NCBI RefSeq assembly: GCF_000768065.1
Contig: NZ_JRKM01000001.1
Coordinates: 1,550,001 to 1,614,000 of the forward strand
From: Aquabacterium sp. NJ1
GTDB lineage: Bacteria; Pseudomonadota; Gammaproteobacteria; Burkholderiales; Burkholderiaceae_C
Direction: 5' to 3'
Length of the DNA: 64,000 bases
In this document: positions 51,077 through 59,124 of the stretch, piece by piece
How positions within the stretch are numbered: position 1 is the stretch's first letter
Layout of the letters: the number at the start of each line of letters is the position of its first letter
Translations under genes and position numbers: made by a program
The notes under the pieces: generated by a model
Told to the model about the DNA's origin: nothing
The model's database searches: none
Seen by the model: only the letters and a program-made list of their open reading frames with translations

Positions 51077-51832
51077 TTACTTGCGGCGGCGGGCCACCAC
51101 ACCCATGCCGACCAAGCCAAGCGCCATCAGCGCGTAGGTAGAGGGCTCGGGCACGACCGCGACGTTCTTGGCGACGATCGTGGAGGTGATGGTGCCGAAG
51201 TCCGTCACGCCAGACAGGGCGCTCTTGCCCAGGTTCAGCAGCCCCAGAGATTGCACAAAGGTGTTGAAGCCCGCCGAGGTGATGGAAAGGCCGGTCATCG
51301 TGGTGGTGAACGAACCCGCGCCAGTGACACTGGTGGCGCCGGTGATGCTGCCGATGTCCCACAGGTAGAAGTTGTTCAGGGTACCCACGCCGTTGCCGCC
51401 GATGATGGTGGCGTAGACCTTCTTGTTGGCCAGGTCGACGTTCAGGTCGGTCACGGTCAGCGAGCCGCCGCTGGACACGCTCTTGAGCACGGGGGCGGTC
51501 TGGGTGGCGCCGCCAGAGGTGGCCGCACTCATCACGTTATAGGTCGAGGAGTCGATGGTCAGGGCGGTGATCGGTGCCGCAGCCGAAACCTGGGTGTAAT
51601 AGCCATCGGAGTCCTTGGTCACGGTGGCAGTAGCCGCACCGTAGCCGGCAACGGAGACCTTGCCGGTGTCCAGCGCGCCCAGCAGGTCAGCGCTGAAGGA
51701 CAAGGAGCCCGCCCCCGAAAAGCTCAGGCCGTTGTAGGCCGTGTTGGCGGGGACGGTCACGCTGGCGGCGCTGGCCATGCCGGCTGCAACGAAGGCGGTG
51801 GCGGCGACGATACTCTTCAAGGCAAATTTCAT
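51077..51832 (-). CDS. PEP-CTERM sorting-domain protein, copy 2
   Basis: This 251-residue paralogue of the downstream gene has a signal peptide (MKFALKSIVAATAFVAAGMASA) and a PEP-CTERM tail: VPEPSTYALMALGLVG then RRRK. Long blocks are identical to copy 1, such as LNVDLANKKVYATIIGGNG and NNFYLWDIGSITG, while the segment before the PEP motif is longer here (AKNVAV). Copy 1 replaces several residues in the middle. Each copy has its own promoter and terminator, so this is a duplication of whole transcription units. The role is unknown. Confidence 0.9.
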   Translation of the reverse strand: MKFALKSIVAATAFVAAGMASAASVTVPANTAYNGLSFSGAGSLSFSADLLGALDTGKVSVAGYGAATATVTKDSDGYYTQVSAAAPITALTIDSSTYNVMSAATSGGATQTAPVLKSVSSGGSLTVTDLNVDLANKKVYATIIGGNGVGTLNNFYLWDIGSITGATSVTGAGSFTTTMTGLSITSAGFNTFVQSLGLLNLGKSALSGVTDFGTITSTIVAKNVAVVPEPSTYALMALGLVGMGVVARRRK

Positions 51833-51944
51833 ATTGATCTCCACTCAGGGTAACGGACCTTTTGCAACACAAACTGGCTTGCAATCAACTGGCGTCCGGT
51901 AACTTCCTTTGACTGCATCGATCTTTCGATCTCTGTTGTTACGA

Positions 51945-51973
51945 AGCTTATCGGCCGCTCAGATGGGGCACAA
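51945..51973 (-). promoter_or_regulatory. Promoter of PEP-CTERM gene 2
   Basis: TTGTGC (51973-51968) and TAAGCT (51950-51945) are 17 bp apart on the reverse strand, about 115 bp before the ATG. They align with the promoter of copy 1. Confidence 0.6.
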
Positions 51974-52052
51974 CGGTGGGTCGCTCTACCTGGTGTGAAC
52001 TAATGCGCAGGGTCGCCAAAGAGTGGGGAACTCACCCCCTTGTTCAGGTGGG

Positions 52053-52068
52053 GGGGTTACCCCCGAGA
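52053..52068 (-). promoter_or_regulatory. Conserved palindromic element upstream of PEP-CTERM gene 2
   Basis: TCTCGGGGGTAACCCC recurs here 80 bp from the -35 box, between the tyrS stop and the PEP-CTERM gene. The identity and spacing shared with 50925-50940 support a common regulator. Confidence 0.5.
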
Positions 52069-52077
52069 TGGGTGAAA

Positions 52078-53334
52078 TCAGCCCTGCAAGGTCACTTTGG
52101 CAAATTTGCGTTTGCCGACCTGCACGACGCAAACGCCCTGCCCCAGCTTGAGGCCGCGGTCGCTGACGGGCGTGCCGTCGATGCGCACGCCACCCTGGTC
52201 GATCATGCGCAGCGCTTCGCTGGTGGAAGGCACCAGGCCCGCCTGCTTGAGCAACTGGCCAATGGCCAGCCCGCCCTCGGGCAAGGTCAGCGTCACTTCA
52301 GGAATGTCGTCGGGCACGCCACCCTTGGATCGGTTGACGAAATCCACCAGCGCGTCTTCAGAGGCCTGCACGCTGTGGAAGCGCGCCACGATTTCCTGGC
52401 CCAGCATGACCTTGGCGTCGCGCGGGTTGCGGCCAGCCGCGCATTCGGCCTTGAGGCGCGCGATGTCATCCATGGGGCGGAAGCTCAGCAGGGTGAAGTA
52501 CTTCCACATCAGGTCGTCGCTGATGCTCATGAGCTTGCCGAACATCTCGTTGGGCGCTTCGCTGATGCCGATGTAGTTGTTCTTGGACTTGGACATCTTC
52601 TCGACGCCGTCCAGGCCTTCCAGCAAGGGCATGGTCAGGATGCACTGGGGCTCCTGGCCATACTCGGCCTGCAGATGGCGCCCCATCAGCAGGTTGAACT
52701 TCTGGTCGGTGCCGCCCAGCTCCAGGTCGGACTTGAGCGCGACCGAGTCATAGCCCTGCATCAGCGGGTAGAGGAACTCGTGCACGCTGATCGAGGTCCC
52801 GGCATGGAAGCGGTCATGGAAGTCGTTGCGCTCCATCATGCGGGCCACGGTGTAGCGGCTGGCGAGCTGGATCATGCCGCGCGCGCCCAGGGCATCGCAC
52901 CATTCGCTGTTGTAGCGAATCTCGGTCTTGCCCGGGTCCAGCACCAGACTGGCCTGCTTGTAATAGGTCTCGGCGTTGAGCTTGATCTGTTCGGCGGTGA
53001 GCGGTGGGCGCGTGGTGTTGCGGCCGGAGGGGTCGCCGATCAGCGATGTGAAATCGCCGATCAAGAAAATCACGGTATGACCGATATCCTGCAATTGGCG
53101 CAGTTTGTTGAGCACGACCGTGTGGCCCAGGTGGATGTCCGGGGCGGTAGGGTCCAGGCCCAGCTTGATGCGCAACGGGACGCCAGTGGCTTCTGACCGA
53201 GCCAGCTTCTTGATCCAGTCGCCTTCGGGCAGCAGTTCGTCAACCCCACGTCGGGTGACCGCCAGGGCCTCGTGCACACGGTCGGTGACAGGGTGTTCTG
53301 GCTGGTTTTGCGGGGCTTTTTCGGTATGAGACAT
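52078..53334 (-). CDS. tyrS: Tyrosyl-tRNA synthetase
   Basis: This class I synthetase charges tRNA-Tyr. The start at 53334 ([16 protein letters not shown]) gives 418 residues; the longer frame upstream is not conserved. The HIGH-type motif is HLGH in [13 protein letters not shown], and the KMSKS motif is intact. A C-terminal S4-like RNA-binding domain has [12 protein letters not shown]. The [12 protein letters not shown] context marks the TyrZ-like subtype. It is divergent from the M23 peptidase gene. Confidence 0.96.
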   Translation of the reverse strand: MSHTEKAPQNQPEHPVTDRVHEALAVTRRGVDELLPEGDWIKKLARSEATGVPLRIKLGLDPTAPDIHLGHTVVLNKLRQLQDIGHTVIFLIGDFTSLIGDPSGRNTTRPPLTAEQIKLNAETYYKQASLVLDPGKTEIRYNSEWCDALGARGMIQLASRYTVARMMERNDFHDRFHAGTSISVHEFLYPLMQGYDSVALKSDLELGGTDQKFNLLMGRHLQAEYGQEPQCILTMPLLEGLDGVEKMSKSKNNYIGISEAPNEMFGKLMSISDDLMWKYFTLLSFRPMDDIARLKAECAAGRNPRDAKVMLGQEIVARFHSVQASEDALVDFVNRSKGGVPDDIPEVTLTLPEGGLAIGQLLKQAGLVPSTSEALRMIDQGGVRIDGTPVSDRGLKLGQGVCVVQVGKRKFAKVTLQG

Positions 53335-53489
53335 GGGGGACCAATGGGTGAAAATCAGCATGAGGACCACCCTATTCCGGGGGATATACTCCGGAGATTG
53401 TGGGCGCCCAGGCGTGTGCCATGTGTGCAACGCGGGCTGATTTTAGGGGCAGCTTTCCCCCGCCACCGCATCTGGATGGGATTTCAGTT

Positions 53490-54908
53490 TTGACAGCAAC
53501 TAACTTGCTTGAGGCATTGCAGGCCGGCGCGCAGTCTTTTCAAGCCGCCGCTCACCGTCACCCCCGCCGCGTCAGCGCCGCCGTGGTGGCCCTTCTGGCC
53601 GGTTCGGCCGTTGCGGCGTTTGGTGTGGCCCCGCTGACAGCCCTCCCCCAAGGTGCGCAACCTCAGATTGCGCAGATCCATGAAACCGTCGCCGTGCCGG
53701 AGCTGCCTGTTCAGCTGTCGAACCTGGATGCCCAGACGCTGACGCTGTACCGCAGCGACGTGACGCGCCCGGCGGACACGGTGGACAGCCTGCTGGCCCG
53801 CCTGGGTGTGGACGACATGGACACGGCCCAGTTCATCCGCAATGACCCGGTGGCCGGCACCATCCTGCAGGGCCGCACCGGCAAGTCGGTCAAGGCTTCG
53901 GTGGAAGATGGCCAGTTGCAGGAATTGATCGTGCGCGGCCCAGCCGACTCGGTCAATGACCTGGACACCCACTTCAGTCGCCTGACCATCACGCGCGTGA
54001 AGGCCCAGGGCAACAGCCCGGCCCGCTGGGATGTGCGCAAGGAACTGGTGCCCCTGGAGACCGTGCCGCAACTGGCTTCGGGCACCATCCAGTCCTCCCT
54101 GTACGCCGCCGCTGACGACGCACATGTGCCCGATGGCGTCACCAACCAGCTGGCTGAAATCTTCGGCAACGACATCGATTTCCGCCGCGAATTGCGCAAG
54201 GGCGATGCCTTCAGCGTGCTGTACGAGGCCCACACGGCCGATGGCGAACCCATCACCTGGGGCGGCTCGGCTGGCCGTGTGCTGGCAGCGCGCTTCATCA
54301 ACCAGGACAAGACCCACGACGCCATCTGGTTCCAGGAGCCTGGCAAGAAAGGCGCTTACTACGACCTCAATGGCCGCAGCAAGATTCGCTCTTTCCTGGC
54401 TTCGCCGCTGGCCTTCTCGCGGGTGACATCGGGCTTTGCCATGCGCTTCCACCCGATCCTGCAGAAATGGCGCGCGCACCTGGGCGTGGACTTTGGCGCG
54501 CCCACCGGCACGCCGGTTCGCACCGTGGGTGATGGCGTGGTGAGCTTTGCCGGCCAGCAAAACGGTTATGGCAATGTGATTCAGATCCAGCACAGCGGCA
54601 ACCGCATGACGGTGTACGCACACTTGAGCCGCATCGACGTCCGCAAGGGCCAGCACGTGGAGCAAGGTGCACGCATCGGTGCTGTGGGCGCCACGGGCTG
54701 GGCAACCGGCCCGCATCTGCACTTCGAGTTCAAGCTCAGTGGCCACCAGGTGGACCCGATGACGATCGCGCGTGCCTCTGACAGCCAGGTGCTGTCGCCG
54801 CAGGCACTGGCCCAGTTCCGCCAGCGCACGGTCGACGTGGCCCAGACCATACAGGCCGCAGGCCAATGGCAGACCGCTGGCGCACAGTCCGGCCCGCGAT
54901 TCGAATGA
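53490..54908 (+). CDS. M23 metallopeptidase (peptidoglycan endopeptidase)
   Basis: This LytM-type peptidase has 472 residues from a TTG at 53490 (GGATGGG upstream); an ATG at 53400 is in frame but would lie at or next to a TATACT (53385-53390) -10 box. A hydrophobic segment (about 40-55, SAAVVALLAGSAVAAFGV) anchors or exports it. An OapA/Csd3-like region precedes the M23 domain (about 325-425) with zinc motif HLGVDFG and HLHFEF. It probably trims cross-links during cell elongation. The stop overlaps anmK (ATGA). Confidence 0.88.
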   Translation: MTATNLLEALQAGAQSFQAAAHRHPRRVSAAVVALLAGSAVAAFGVAPLTALPQGAQPQIAQIHETVAVPELPVQLSNLDAQTLTLYRSDVTRPADTVDSLLARLGVDDMDTAQFIRNDPVAGTILQGRTGKSVKASVEDGQLQELIVRGPADSVNDLDTHFSRLTITRVKAQGNSPARWDVRKELVPLETVPQLASGTIQSSLYAAADDAHVPDGVTNQLAEIFGNDIDFRRELRKGDAFSVLYEAHTADGEPITWGGSAGRVLAARFINQDKTHDAIWFQEPGKKGAYYDLNGRSKIRSFLASPLAFSRVTSGFAMRFHPILQKWRAHLGVDFGAPTGTPVRTVGDGVVSFAGQQNGYGNVIQIQHSGNRMTVYAHLSRIDVRKGQHVEQGARIGAVGATGWATGPHLHFEFKLSGHQVDPMTIARASDSQVLSPQALAQFRQRTVDVAQTIQAAGQWQTAGAQSGPRFE

Positions 54909-56098
54909 GCACGTCCACCGACGTGTTGACGCAGGGGTTGAACCTCAACCCCTCGGCCCGCCCCGGCGGGCTTTTTTCTGAGCTGTACATCGGGCTGATG
55001 TCGGGCACTTCGCTCGATGGGGTGGATGGCGTGCTGCTGCAGCGCGAGCAAGACAGCTGGCGGATGCTGGCGCATGCCCACCGCCCCCTGCCGCCCACGC
55101 TGCGCCAGGCGCTGCTGGAACTGAACACACCCGGCGAAGATGAACTGCACCGCAGTGCCGTGGCTTCGCAGGCGCTGGCGGTGCTGTACGCCACCGTGGT
55201 GCAGGCCATCTGCTCGGCAGCCGATGTGCTGCCAAGCGAAGTGCAGGCCATTGGCGCCCATGGGCAGACCGTGCGCCACCGGCCCGACCTGGGCTACACC
55301 ATCCAGCTCAACCACCCCGCCCTGCTGGCCGAGATGACCGGCATCGACGTGGTGTCCGACTTCCGCAGCCGCGATGTGGCGGCTGGCGGCCAGGGTGCGC
55401 CGCTGGTGCCGGCCTTTCACCAGGCCATCTTCGGTGCGCCGGACCAGACCGTCGCCGTGCTCAATATCGGCGGCATGGCCAACCTGAGCATCCTGCGCCC
55501 AGACCAAGTTCCGCTGGGCTTTGATTGCGGCCCCGGCAACGCCCTGCTGGACATGTGGTGCCAATGGCAGACGGGCCACGCCTATGACGCCAACGGCGAG
55601 TTTGGCGCCATGGGCAACGTGATGGAAGACTGGCTGGGTGACGCCCTGCAAGAGCCCTTCTTCGGCCTGCCCCCACCGAAAAGCACCGGGCGAGATCTGT
55701 TCAATGCCGAGTGGCTCAACCGCTGGCTGGCGCCGCACGGCTTGACCGATGGCCCGCTGGCCGACGCAGACCTTGCCCGCGATGTGCAAGCCACCTTGTG
55801 CGAGCTGACGGCACGCAGCGCCGCCATGGCCTTGCGTGAACACGCGCCAGACGCAGCGGAAGTGGTGGTGTGCGGGGGAGGTGCCCTCAACGGCGACCTG
55901 ATGCGGCGCCTGGGCGAACAACTACCGGGGGTGCGCGTGGGCAGATCAGATGCCCACGGCCTGGATGTGATGCAGGTCGAGGCCGCGGCTTTCGCCTGGC
56001 TGGCCTGGACCCATGTCAACCGACTGGCCGGCAATGTGCCAGCCGTCACCGGGGCGCGAGGGCCCCGTGTGCTGGGCGCGCTTTACCCGGCCCGCTAG
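54905..56098 (+). CDS. anmK: Anhydro-N-acetylmuramic acid kinase
   Basis: This kinase converts recycled 1,6-anhydro-MurNAc to MurNAc 6-phosphate. The start at 54905 overlaps the M23 stop (ATGA), linking wall cleavage to wall recycling. The 397-residue protein has LMSGTSLDGVDGVLL near 30, GAHGQTVRH, NIGGMANLS and DCGPGNALLDMW in the middle, and VVCGGGALN near the C-terminus. Overlap with the peptidase gene is a common arrangement in Burkholderiales. Confidence 0.95.
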   Translation: MSTSTDVLTQGLNLNPSARPGGLFSELYIGLMSGTSLDGVDGVLLQREQDSWRMLAHAHRPLPPTLRQALLELNTPGEDELHRSAVASQALAVLYATVVQAICSAADVLPSEVQAIGAHGQTVRHRPDLGYTIQLNHPALLAEMTGIDVVSDFRSRDVAAGGQGAPLVPAFHQAIFGAPDQTVAVLNIGGMANLSILRPDQVPLGFDCGPGNALLDMWCQWQTGHAYDANGEFGAMGNVMEDWLGDALQEPFFGLPPPKSTGRDLFNAEWLNRWLAPHGLTDGPLADADLARDVQATLCELTARSAAMALREHAPDAAEVVVCGGGALNGDLMRRLGEQLPGVRVGRSDAHGLDVMQVEAAAFAWLAWTHVNRLAGNVPAVTGARGPRVLGALYPAR

Positions 56099-56107
56099 AT
56101 GACAAGT

Positions 56108-56125
56108 TCAGGCTGTACAGCCTGA
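56108..56125. repeat. Perfect 18-bp palindrome between anmK and erpA
   Basis: TCAGGCTGTACAGCCTGA lies between the two convergent stops. There is no T-run, so it is not a standard terminator; it may still end or stabilise both transcripts. Confidence 0.5.
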
Positions 56126-56132
56126 CGCTCGA

Positions 56133-56510
56133 TCAGACCGAGAAGCTGGAGCCGCAGCCGCAGGTGGTCTGGGCGTTCGGGTTGCGGATCACGAACTGGG
56201 CACCTTCGAGGTCGTCCTTGTAGTCGATCTCGGCGCCGACCAGGTACTGCAGGCTCATGGCGTCGATCAACAGCGTGACACCGTTCTTTTCCATCTTGGT
56301 GTCGTCTTCGTTGGTCAACTCGTCGAAGGTGAAACCGTACTGGAAGCCCGAGCAGCCGCCACCTTGCACGAACACGCGCAGCTTCAGGTCCGGGTTGCCT
56401 TCTTCGGCGACCAGTTCGGCCACCTTGGACGCCGCAGCGTCGGTGAAGATGATGGGCGCCGGAACGTCTGCAGCAAAGGTGTCAGCAGGGGCTTGGGCAA
56501 CTACGGTCAT
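56133..56510 (-). CDS. erpA: Iron-sulfur cluster insertion protein ErpA
   Basis: This A-type carrier passes Fe-S clusters to targets such as IspG. The start at 56510 ([13 protein letters not shown]) gives 125 residues; an upstream start adds six. The three cluster cysteines are Cys53 ([10 protein letters not shown]), Cys117 and Cys119 (TTCGCGSSF). It follows bactofilin by 21 bp on the same strand and is probably co-transcribed. Confidence 0.95.
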   Translation of the reverse strand: MTVVAQAPADTFAADVPAPIIFTDAAASKVAELVAEEGNPDLKLRVFVQGGGCSGFQYGFTFDELTNEDDTKMEKNGVTLLIDAMSLQYLVGAEIDYKDDLEGAQFVIRNPNAQTTCGCGSSFSV

Positions 56511-56531
56511 GTGAATCTCCGGGATCAAAAA

Positions 56532-56975
56532 TCAATTCTTTTGCGACTGCGCGATGACAGGTTGCACCGTGGTCACGCCGCTGTTCGAGCTGGCTGCCAA
56601 TTTAAGTGCAGGTTTGTCTTCGGTTTTCAAGGGGCGCAGTTCGCCGTCAATCGTGGCGCCCTGGTGCATTTCCAGGGCTTCGTAGCGCACATCACCCACG
56701 ATGCGCGCCTTGGGTTGCAATTCGAGCAGGTCTTCGGCCATCACAGGGCCTTCGATCAGCCCATTAATGATGACATGCCCCGCCCTGACCTTGCCATGGA
56801 CACGGGCTTTTTCGCTGATGACCAGCAGGGAGCGGGCGTCGCCCGTGGAGGTCACGTTACCCTGGACTTCGCCGTCAATGCGCAGGCCATCGCTGAAGCG
56901 GATCTCGCCCGAGATCACGGTGCCTTCGCCGATCAGGGTGCGAATGGGAGGGGTTTTCTTCCAGCCGAACATCAC
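56532..56975 (-). CDS. Bactofilin (DUF583/polymer-forming)
   Basis: Bactofilins are self-polymerising beta-helical cytoskeletal proteins. The 147-residue protein has a short N-terminal tail (WKKTPPIRTLI) and a right-handed beta-helix of six or so turns with periodic hydrophobics and Gly (FSDGLRIDGEVQGNV, ARVHGKVRAGHVIING, ARIVGDVRYEALEM). The C-terminal tail is Lys/Asn/Gln-rich. It is in a run with argC, a DUF6776-like gene and erpA. It may recruit the neighbour peptidase, as in other species. Confidence 0.88.
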   Translation of the reverse strand: MMFGWKKTPPIRTLIGEGTVISGEIRFSDGLRIDGEVQGNVTSTGDARSLLVISEKARVHGKVRAGHVIINGLIEGPVMAEDLLELQPKARIVGDVRYEALEMHQGATIDGELRPLKTEDKPALKLAASSNSGVTTVQPVIAQSQKN

Positions 56976-57100
56976 GGGTTCCTCATCAAAAGGGGGTGGG
57001 CGAGGGGCCCGAGGTTACACGGTTGCCCGCGCAGGTCAATGCCTCACGCGGAGGTTTTTCACAGTATGAAGCAGCTTCAAGCCTCTTGCGTTCATTGCGT

Positions 57101-57820
57101 TCAAAGTGCCTGAACTTGCCCTGCGCGAACCTGGCCGGCCTCATCCAGCACGCGCACCTGCACCTGCCTGACCACGCTGTTGGCGGGCAGGCTCAACTGG
57201 TCTTCGACGCGGCGGTACTGCTTGAAAGCCAAAGCCTGCGTGAAGGCCGGCGCGCTATCGGCCCAGGGGCGCCCATCACGCGTGCCGCTGAGCAGCAACT
57301 CGACGCGCCCCTTGAACTCAGGCTGGTTGCGCCCGCCCTGCTGCATGATCAGCAACTGGAAACGAAGCTGCCCGGGCGCAGAGGTTTCGACCTGCAAGCC
57401 TCGCACAGACAGGCCGTTGCCACTGGCCGGCAGCAGGCGCTCAAAAAAGCCCAGGTCATCCTTGAGTGCGAGGTTCTCGGTTTCGAGTGACTTGACCTGT
57501 TCGGCCAGGCGTTGCTGGGTCACGCGCTCGGCCTTGAGCAGGCTGTCCGCAGAATTGGCCACGGCCTGCGCCGCATCGCGGTCACGCTTTGCATCATCGA
57601 GTTGCTGGCGCAGCTGCACCACCTGATCCGCCGACTTGCGACCATCCTGATTGAGCCCGGCGATGTTGCGGCCGAACTCGAAAGCCCACAAGGCCAGCGC
57701 GGCAGAGAAACCCAGCATCAACGCCGCCACGGCCCAGCGCAAAGGCCAGGCCATGTGGCTGCGCACCGCCATGCGCGGCGACGCGATCGACAGGCGCCGC
57801 CGGATCAGCCGCCAGCGCAT
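57101..57820 (-). CDS. DUF6776-like membrane coiled-coil protein
   Basis: This 239-residue protein has a basic N-terminus, one transmembrane helix (about 28-47, WAVAALMLGFSAALALWAF), a coiled coil (about 60-125) and a C-terminal beta domain with GNGLSVRGLQVE and PAFTQALAFKQYRRVE. Its ATG overlaps the argC stop (TGATG). It lies upstream of bactofilin, with which it may work at the membrane. The family has no known function. Confidence 0.7.
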   Translation of the reverse strand: MRWRLIRRRLSIASPRMAVRSHMAWPLRWAVAALMLGFSAALALWAFEFGRNIAGLNQDGRKSADQVVQLRQQLDDAKRDRDAAQAVANSADSLLKAERVTQQRLAEQVKSLETENLALKDDLGFFERLLPASGNGLSVRGLQVETSAPGQLRFQLLIMQQGGRNQPEFKGRVELLLSGTRDGRPWADSAPAFTQALAFKQYRRVEDQLSLPANSVVRQVQVRVLDEAGQVRAGQVQAL

Positions 57821-58857
57821 CAGGGCAGAACCGGAACCAGATCCAGCCCCATCTGCTCATCCAGGCCAAACATCAGGTTCATGCACTGCACGGCCTGGCC
57901 CGAGGCGCCCTTGGTGAGGTTGTCTTCCACCACCAGCACCATGACGGTGTCGGGCTCGGGCTTGTGTACCGCGATGCGCACGGTATTGCTGGCGCGCACG
58001 CTGCGGGTTTCGGGTGCACTACCGGCCGGCAGCACGTCCACAAAGCGCTCACCCTTGTAGTGGGCTTCGAAAATCGCCTGAAGATCAGCCGCCTGCCCCT
58101 CGGGCGTGAGTCGGCCGTACAGCGTGGAGTGGATACCGCGGATGATGGGCAGCAGGTGTGGCACAAACAGGCAGTTGACCGAGCTGTCGCCCGCGATGGC
58201 GCGCAACTGCTGGTTGATCTCGGGGCCATGGCGGTGGCCCTTGACACCATAGGCCTTGAAGTTGTCCGACGCTTCGGCCAGCAAGGTGTGCACCTCGGCC
58301 TTGCGGCCCGCGCCCGACACGCCCGAAGCGCAGTTGGCGATCAGGTGCGTGGGCTCGACCAGTTTGTGCTTGAGCAACGGCGCCAGACCCAGCTGCACCG
58401 AGGTGGGGTAACAGCCCGGGTTGCCGATGATGCGGGCCTTCTTGATGGCTTCGCGGTTGAGCTCGGGCAGGCCATACACGGCCTCTTCCAGCAGGTCGGG
58501 GCAGCTGTGAGGCATGCCGTACCACTGCTCGAACACGGCGGTGTCCTTCAGGCGGAAGTCTGCGGCCAGGTCGATCACCTTGACACCGGCATTGAGCAGC
58601 TCGCGTGCCTGGGCCATGGCGACACCATGCGGCGTCGCGAAGAAGACGACATTGCACTCGGTGAGCTTGGCATCGTCAGGCGTCACGAAGGCCAGGTCGA
58701 CATGGCCTCGCAGGCTGGGGTACATGTCCGCCACGGGCATGCCAGCTTCCTTGCGAGAGGTAATGGCCTGCAACTGGACCTGGGGGTGCCGGGCCAGCAA
58801 GCGCAGCAATTCCACACCGGTATAGCCCGTGCCACCCACGATGCCGACTTTGATCAT
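57820..58857 (-). CDS. argC: N-acetyl-gamma-glutamyl-phosphate reductase
   Basis: This arginine-pathway enzyme reduces N-acetylglutamyl phosphate. The start at 58857 ([20 protein letters not shown]) follows AGAGGATTT; the longer upstream frame is unconserved. The 345-residue protein has the NADP fold GGTGYTG, catalytic Cys149 in [10 protein letters not shown] and the [11 protein letters not shown] segment. It overlaps the DUF6776-like gene. Confidence 0.95.
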   Translation of the reverse strand: MIKVGIVGGTGYTGVELLRLLARHPQVQLQAITSRKEAGMPVADMYPSLRGHVDLAFVTPDDAKLTECNVVFFATPHGVAMAQARELLNAGVKVIDLAADFRLKDTAVFEQWYGMPHSCPDLLEEAVYGLPELNREAIKKARIIGNPGCYPTSVQLGLAPLLKHKLVEPTHLIANCASGVSGAGRKAEVHTLLAEASDNFKAYGVKGHRHGPEINQQLRAIAGDSSVNCLFVPHLLPIIRGIHSTLYGRLTPEGQAADLQAIFEAHYKGERFVDVLPAGSAPETRSVRASNTVRIAVHKPEPDTVMVLVVEDNLTKGASGQAVQCMNLMFGLDEQMGLDLVPVLP

Positions 58858-58985
58858 CTGAAATCCTCTTGGTACGTCCCGATCGGGGAAAGCCGCCATT
58901 TTAGGGATGCGCGGCGGCTTCTCGCCCGATCCTGGGCCTGATCCATGTAACTGCCATGGAAAGACCAGCTTGTTTGCCCGCTCAG

Positions 58986-59003
58986 TTGTGACATCGATCA
59001 CAA
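58986..59003. promoter_or_regulatory. CRP/FNR-type operator between argC and the autotransporter
   Basis: TTGTGACATCGATCACAA matches the CRP consensus TGTGA-N6-TCACA exactly. It lies in the 267-bp divergent spacer (58858-59124), 122 bp before the autotransporter start and 129 bp before argC. The rest of this spacer shows no gene; no clear -10 could be fixed for either side. Confidence 0.6.
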
Positions 59004-59124
59004 AGTGTCGTGCAGTGTGCATTCCTTCACGTCAATTGATCAAGTTCCGCTTCCGACATCCGAAACCATGGCAGCCACGGGATCGGTGGCCCCTTCTCCA
59101 CCGTCATCAACTTCGCTGTCGGCC

